From Acidobacteriaceae bacterium (GTDB lineage: Bacteria > Acidobacteriota > Terriglobia > Terriglobales > Acidobacteriaceae), in assembly GCA_021323655.1 (NCBI GenBank), contig JAJPKO010000048.1, positions 1-64,000 of the forward strand: a stretch of 64,000 nucleotides of DNA, read 5' to 3'. Below are positions 62,044 to 64,000 of the stretch, one piece after another (within the stretch, counting starts at the first letter, position 1; each line of letters starts with the position of its first letter). The notes below the pieces were generated by a model. The model saw only the letters and a program-made list of their open reading frames with translations, was not told the origin of the DNA and did no database searches. A program made the translations under genes and the position numbers.

Positions 62044-63762
62044 ATGAAGACAGGCCGTCCACAGGGCTACATGACTTTTACTCTGCATGCGCATCTGCCT
62101 TACGTTGTCCACCATGGCACCTGGCCGCATGGCCTCGAATGGCTGCTGGAGGCAGCAGCGGAGACGTATCTGCCGCTGCTGCGGGTCTTTCGCAGGCTGG
62201 AAGAGGACGGGCTGGCCCTGAAATGCAACATTAATATCACGCCGATTCTGCTGGAGCAGCTGGCGCACCCGACCTTCAGGAAAGAGTTTCCTGAATATCT
62301 GAAGCGGAAGATCCTGGCTGCGTGCGAGGACGAAAGCTACTTCCGGCAGAACGGCGAAAAACACTTTGCCCAGACGGCCCGCTATTGGCTCGACTTTTTT
62401 GAGCAGGACCTGAAGGACTTTGAGGCGCTGGGCGGCGACATTATCAAGGGCTTCCGGCACTTTAATGATTCGGGCCAGATCGAGGTGATTACCTGCGCCG
62501 CTACACACGGGTATTTCCCGCTGCTGGGCACCGATGAGAGCATTACCGCGCAGGTAAAGACGGCGGCAGCTACGCATGAGAAGTATCTGGGCAAAAAGCC
62601 GCGCGGCATCTGGGCGCCGGAGTGCGGATACCGCCCGGCAGGACGCTGGCAGGCCCCGGTGGCTCCGGCAGGCGAAGCTTTATGGCCTCCATTTGAGCGC
62701 ATAGGCGTGGAAGAGGCGCTGGCTGAGGGCGGGATCGAGTATTTCTTTGTGGATTCGCACCTGGTGGAAGGTCCGGTGCGGTTTACGCCCTATGAGTTGA
62801 AGGCGGGAGGCCCGGTGGGCGCGGCCGTTGCCACTGAGATTGTAGAAAACGGCGGCAGAGGCTTCTATCAGCCCTACTTTGTGGACGGCCCGCGGGCGCA
62901 CCAGCATCCGGTGGTGATCTTCCCGCGCGATCCGAAAACCGGAGTGCAGGTGTGGAGCGGTGAAATGGGCTATCCGGGGGACAGCCATTATCTTGACTTC
63001 CACAAAAAGCGCTGGCCGGGCGGTCATCGCTACTGGCAGGTGACCCACCCAAAGGTGGACCTGGGCGCCAAGACGCCGTACTATCCCGGGCGCGCAGAGA
63101 CGCGCACGCTCGACCACGCGAGCCACTTTGTGGGCGTGGTGTATGAGGCATTGAAAGACAGCTTTGGCCATGAGCGCACGCCGATTCTGGCTTCACCGTT
63201 TGATGCCGAGCTTTTCGGGCACTGGTGGTATGAAGGGCCTCTCTGGCTGGAGCACGTGGCCCGCATTATGGCGAAAGAAGACATTCCGATTGCGCTGACG
63301 AGCTGCGGCGAGTACCTGGACAAGGAGCCACCTTCGGGCTATCTGGCGCTGGAGGAAGGCTCGTGGGGCAAGAACGGGTCAAATGAGGTGTGGCTGAATC
63401 CGGACACGGCGTGGACCTGGACGCATATCTATCCGGCAGAGACGCGGGTGCGGGAACTGGCCACCGAAGGCCGCTGGCGCGATGGCGGAACGGGTGAGCG
63501 TATTATGAAGCAGCTTTGCCGCGAGCTTCTGCTGCTCGAGTCCTCGGACTGGCAGTTTTTGATTACGACGGCTGCGGCGCGCGACTACGCGGAAATGCGC
63601 TTCCAGACGCACGTGAACCAGTTCAAGACAGTGGACAATGCCTGGGAGGAGTTTGCCTCGACAGGCGGCCTGAGAACGGAGACGGAGAAACGCCTGAAGG
63701 ACATTGAGGAACGGGACAATGTGTTTCGGGATGTGGATCCGGAATTGTGGAAGAAGCGGTAG
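62044..63762 (+). CDS. GH57 glycoside hydrolase, 1,4-alpha-glucan branching enzyme type
   Basis: A 572-residue GH57/DUF1957 protein. The catalytic (beta/alpha)7 barrel opens TFTLHAHLPYVVHHG and NINITPILLEQLAHP. The nucleophile is E193 in GIWAPECGYRP and the acid/base is D387 in ASPFDAELFGHWWYEG. WQVTHPKVDLGAKTPYYP and the helical C-terminal domain (SDWQFLITTAAARDYAEMRF) fit the branching enzymes of glycogen-like polymers. AAAGGAAC before ATG 62044 sets the start. No glgA or glgC is adjacent, so the pathway link rests on family identity. Confidence 0.9.
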   Translation: MKTGRPQGYMTFTLHAHLPYVVHHGTWPHGLEWLLEAAAETYLPLLRVFRRLEEDGLALKCNINITPILLEQLAHPTFRKEFPEYLKRKILAACEDESYFRQNGEKHFAQTARYWLDFFEQDLKDFEALGGDIIKGFRHFNDSGQIEVITCAATHGYFPLLGTDESITAQVKTAAATHEKYLGKKPRGIWAPECGYRPAGRWQAPVAPAGEALWPPFERIGVEEALAEGGIEYFFVDSHLVEGPVRFTPYELKAGGPVGAAVATEIVENGGRGFYQPYFVDGPRAHQHPVVIFPRDPKTGVQVWSGEMGYPGDSHYLDFHKKRWPGGHRYWQVTHPKVDLGAKTPYYPGRAETRTLDHASHFVGVVYEALKDSFGHERTPILASPFDAELFGHWWYEGPLWLEHVARIMAKEDIPIALTSCGEYLDKEPPSGYLALEEGSWGKNGSNEVWLNPDTAWTWTHIYPAETRVRELATEGRWRDGGTGERIMKQLCRELLLLESSDWQFLITTAAARDYAEMRFQTHVNQFKTVDNAWEEFASTGGLRTETEKRLKDIEERDNVFRDVDPELWKKR

Positions 63763-63807
63763 AACTCAGATTCTTCCGCTCATCATGCAGAAGAGGCAGA
63801 GCAGTCC

Positions 63808-63834
63808 GGGCCCGCTCCGAAGAGCGGGCCCTTT
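63808..63834. terminator. Shared terminator between GH57 and rho
   Basis: GGGCCCGCTC (63808-63817) / GAGCGGGCCC (63822-63831) with a four-base loop lies in the 90-base gap between two converging genes. On the plus strand a short TTTC follows. On the minus strand the loop is the very stable C(TTCG)G form. Confidence 0.8.
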
Positions 63835-63852
63835 CACCTATGACGGGCTGCT

Positions 63853-64000
63853 TTAGAGCGAGCTCATGTTCTGCAGGAACTCGGCGTTGTTGCGCGCCTT
63901 GCCCAGCTTGTCCACGAGAAGTTCCATGGCTTCCACGGGGGAGAGCGGGTTGAGCACTTTGCGGAGGACCCAGATGCGCTGCAGGTCTTCCTTGGGGATG
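63853..64000 (-). CDS. rho: Transcription termination factor Rho, C-terminal fragment
   Basis: Only the last 48 codons lie in the window, ending TAA at 63855-63853. The translation (EDLQRIWVLRKVLNPLSPVE, then AMELLVDKLGKARNNAEFLQ) matches the C-terminus of Rho, the RNA-dependent ATPase that ends transcription. The rest of the gene continues past 64000. Confidence 0.9.
   Translation of the reverse strand, partial: IPKEDLQRIWVLRKVLNPLSPVEAMELLVDKLGKARNNAEFLQNMSSL

Overview
The window looks like a chromosomal piece of an acidobacterium, most likely of the Acidobacteriaceae/Terriglobales type. The basis is family-level recognition: a 1153-residue Oar-like TonB receptor with an N-terminal carboxypeptidase-regulatory domain, a VWFA-related secreted protein, a decayed FtsX/MacB-type permease of the kind acidobacteria carry in many copies, and a GC-rich genome rich in polysaccharide-active enzymes. 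No rRNA, CRISPR array, prophage or insertion sequence was seen. One tRNA (Trp, CCA) is present.

Layout. 0-2.6 kb: the tuf / rpmG / tRNA-Trp / secE / nusG / rplK translation block, closed by a strong terminator right after rplK. 2.6-8.3 kb: VWFA protein, cdsA, a remarkable Met/Cys-rich four-helix copper-storage-like protein, a small zinc-ribbon gene behind a possible attenuator, a BON lipoprotein and small envelope proteins. 8.5-16.2 kb: TonB receptor, secreted alpha/beta hydrolase, GH20 hexosaminidase, GNAT protein. 16.3-30.9 kb: housekeeping and mixed genes (ArnT-like transferase, NrnA, RbfA, AsmA, pyrophosphatase, PurS, LysR, a phytoene-dehydrogenase-like enzyme coupled to a broken lipase-maturation-factor gene, AlkD). 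31-45.3 kb: an exopolysaccharide locus. It holds all four enzyme types of GDP-D-glycero-alpha-D-manno-heptose synthesis (SIS isomerase, HddA-like kinase, GmhB-like phosphatase, HddC-like nucleotidyltransferase), a transaldolase, an epimerase, four glycosyltransferases, an acyltransferase, a Wzy-like polymerase, Wza and Wzc. 45.3-47.8 kb: sucA. 48.3-53.2 kb: a frameshifted MFS transporter, GH27 alpha-galactosidase, a YVTN beta-propeller protein and an amine oxidase. 53.2-60.3 kb: a hexuronate catabolic locus (GntR/FadR regulator, uxaC, exuT-like transporter, LarA-family protein, uxaE, SDR) with two matching palindromic operators. 60.3-64 kb: a permease relic, moeA, a GH57 branching-type enzyme and the C-terminus of rho.

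How the genes work together. The heptose, export and polymerase genes form one overlapping operon (35.9-45.3 kb). It faces a divergent three-gene operon ending in a transaldolase that could supply sedoheptulose 7-phosphate. In the hexuronate locus, UxaC and UxaE should funnel galacturonate and glucuronate to fructuronate, with the SDR as a plausible reductase. The LarA-family member adds a possible nickel-dependent sugar-acid racemase or epimerase step whose substrate cannot be read from sequence.

Three genes carry single lesions: tuf (in-frame TGA), the lipase maturation factor (in-frame TGA) and an MFS transporter (one extra base in a 5-base homopolymer). They are either real decay or assembly error, and the window alone cannot tell which.
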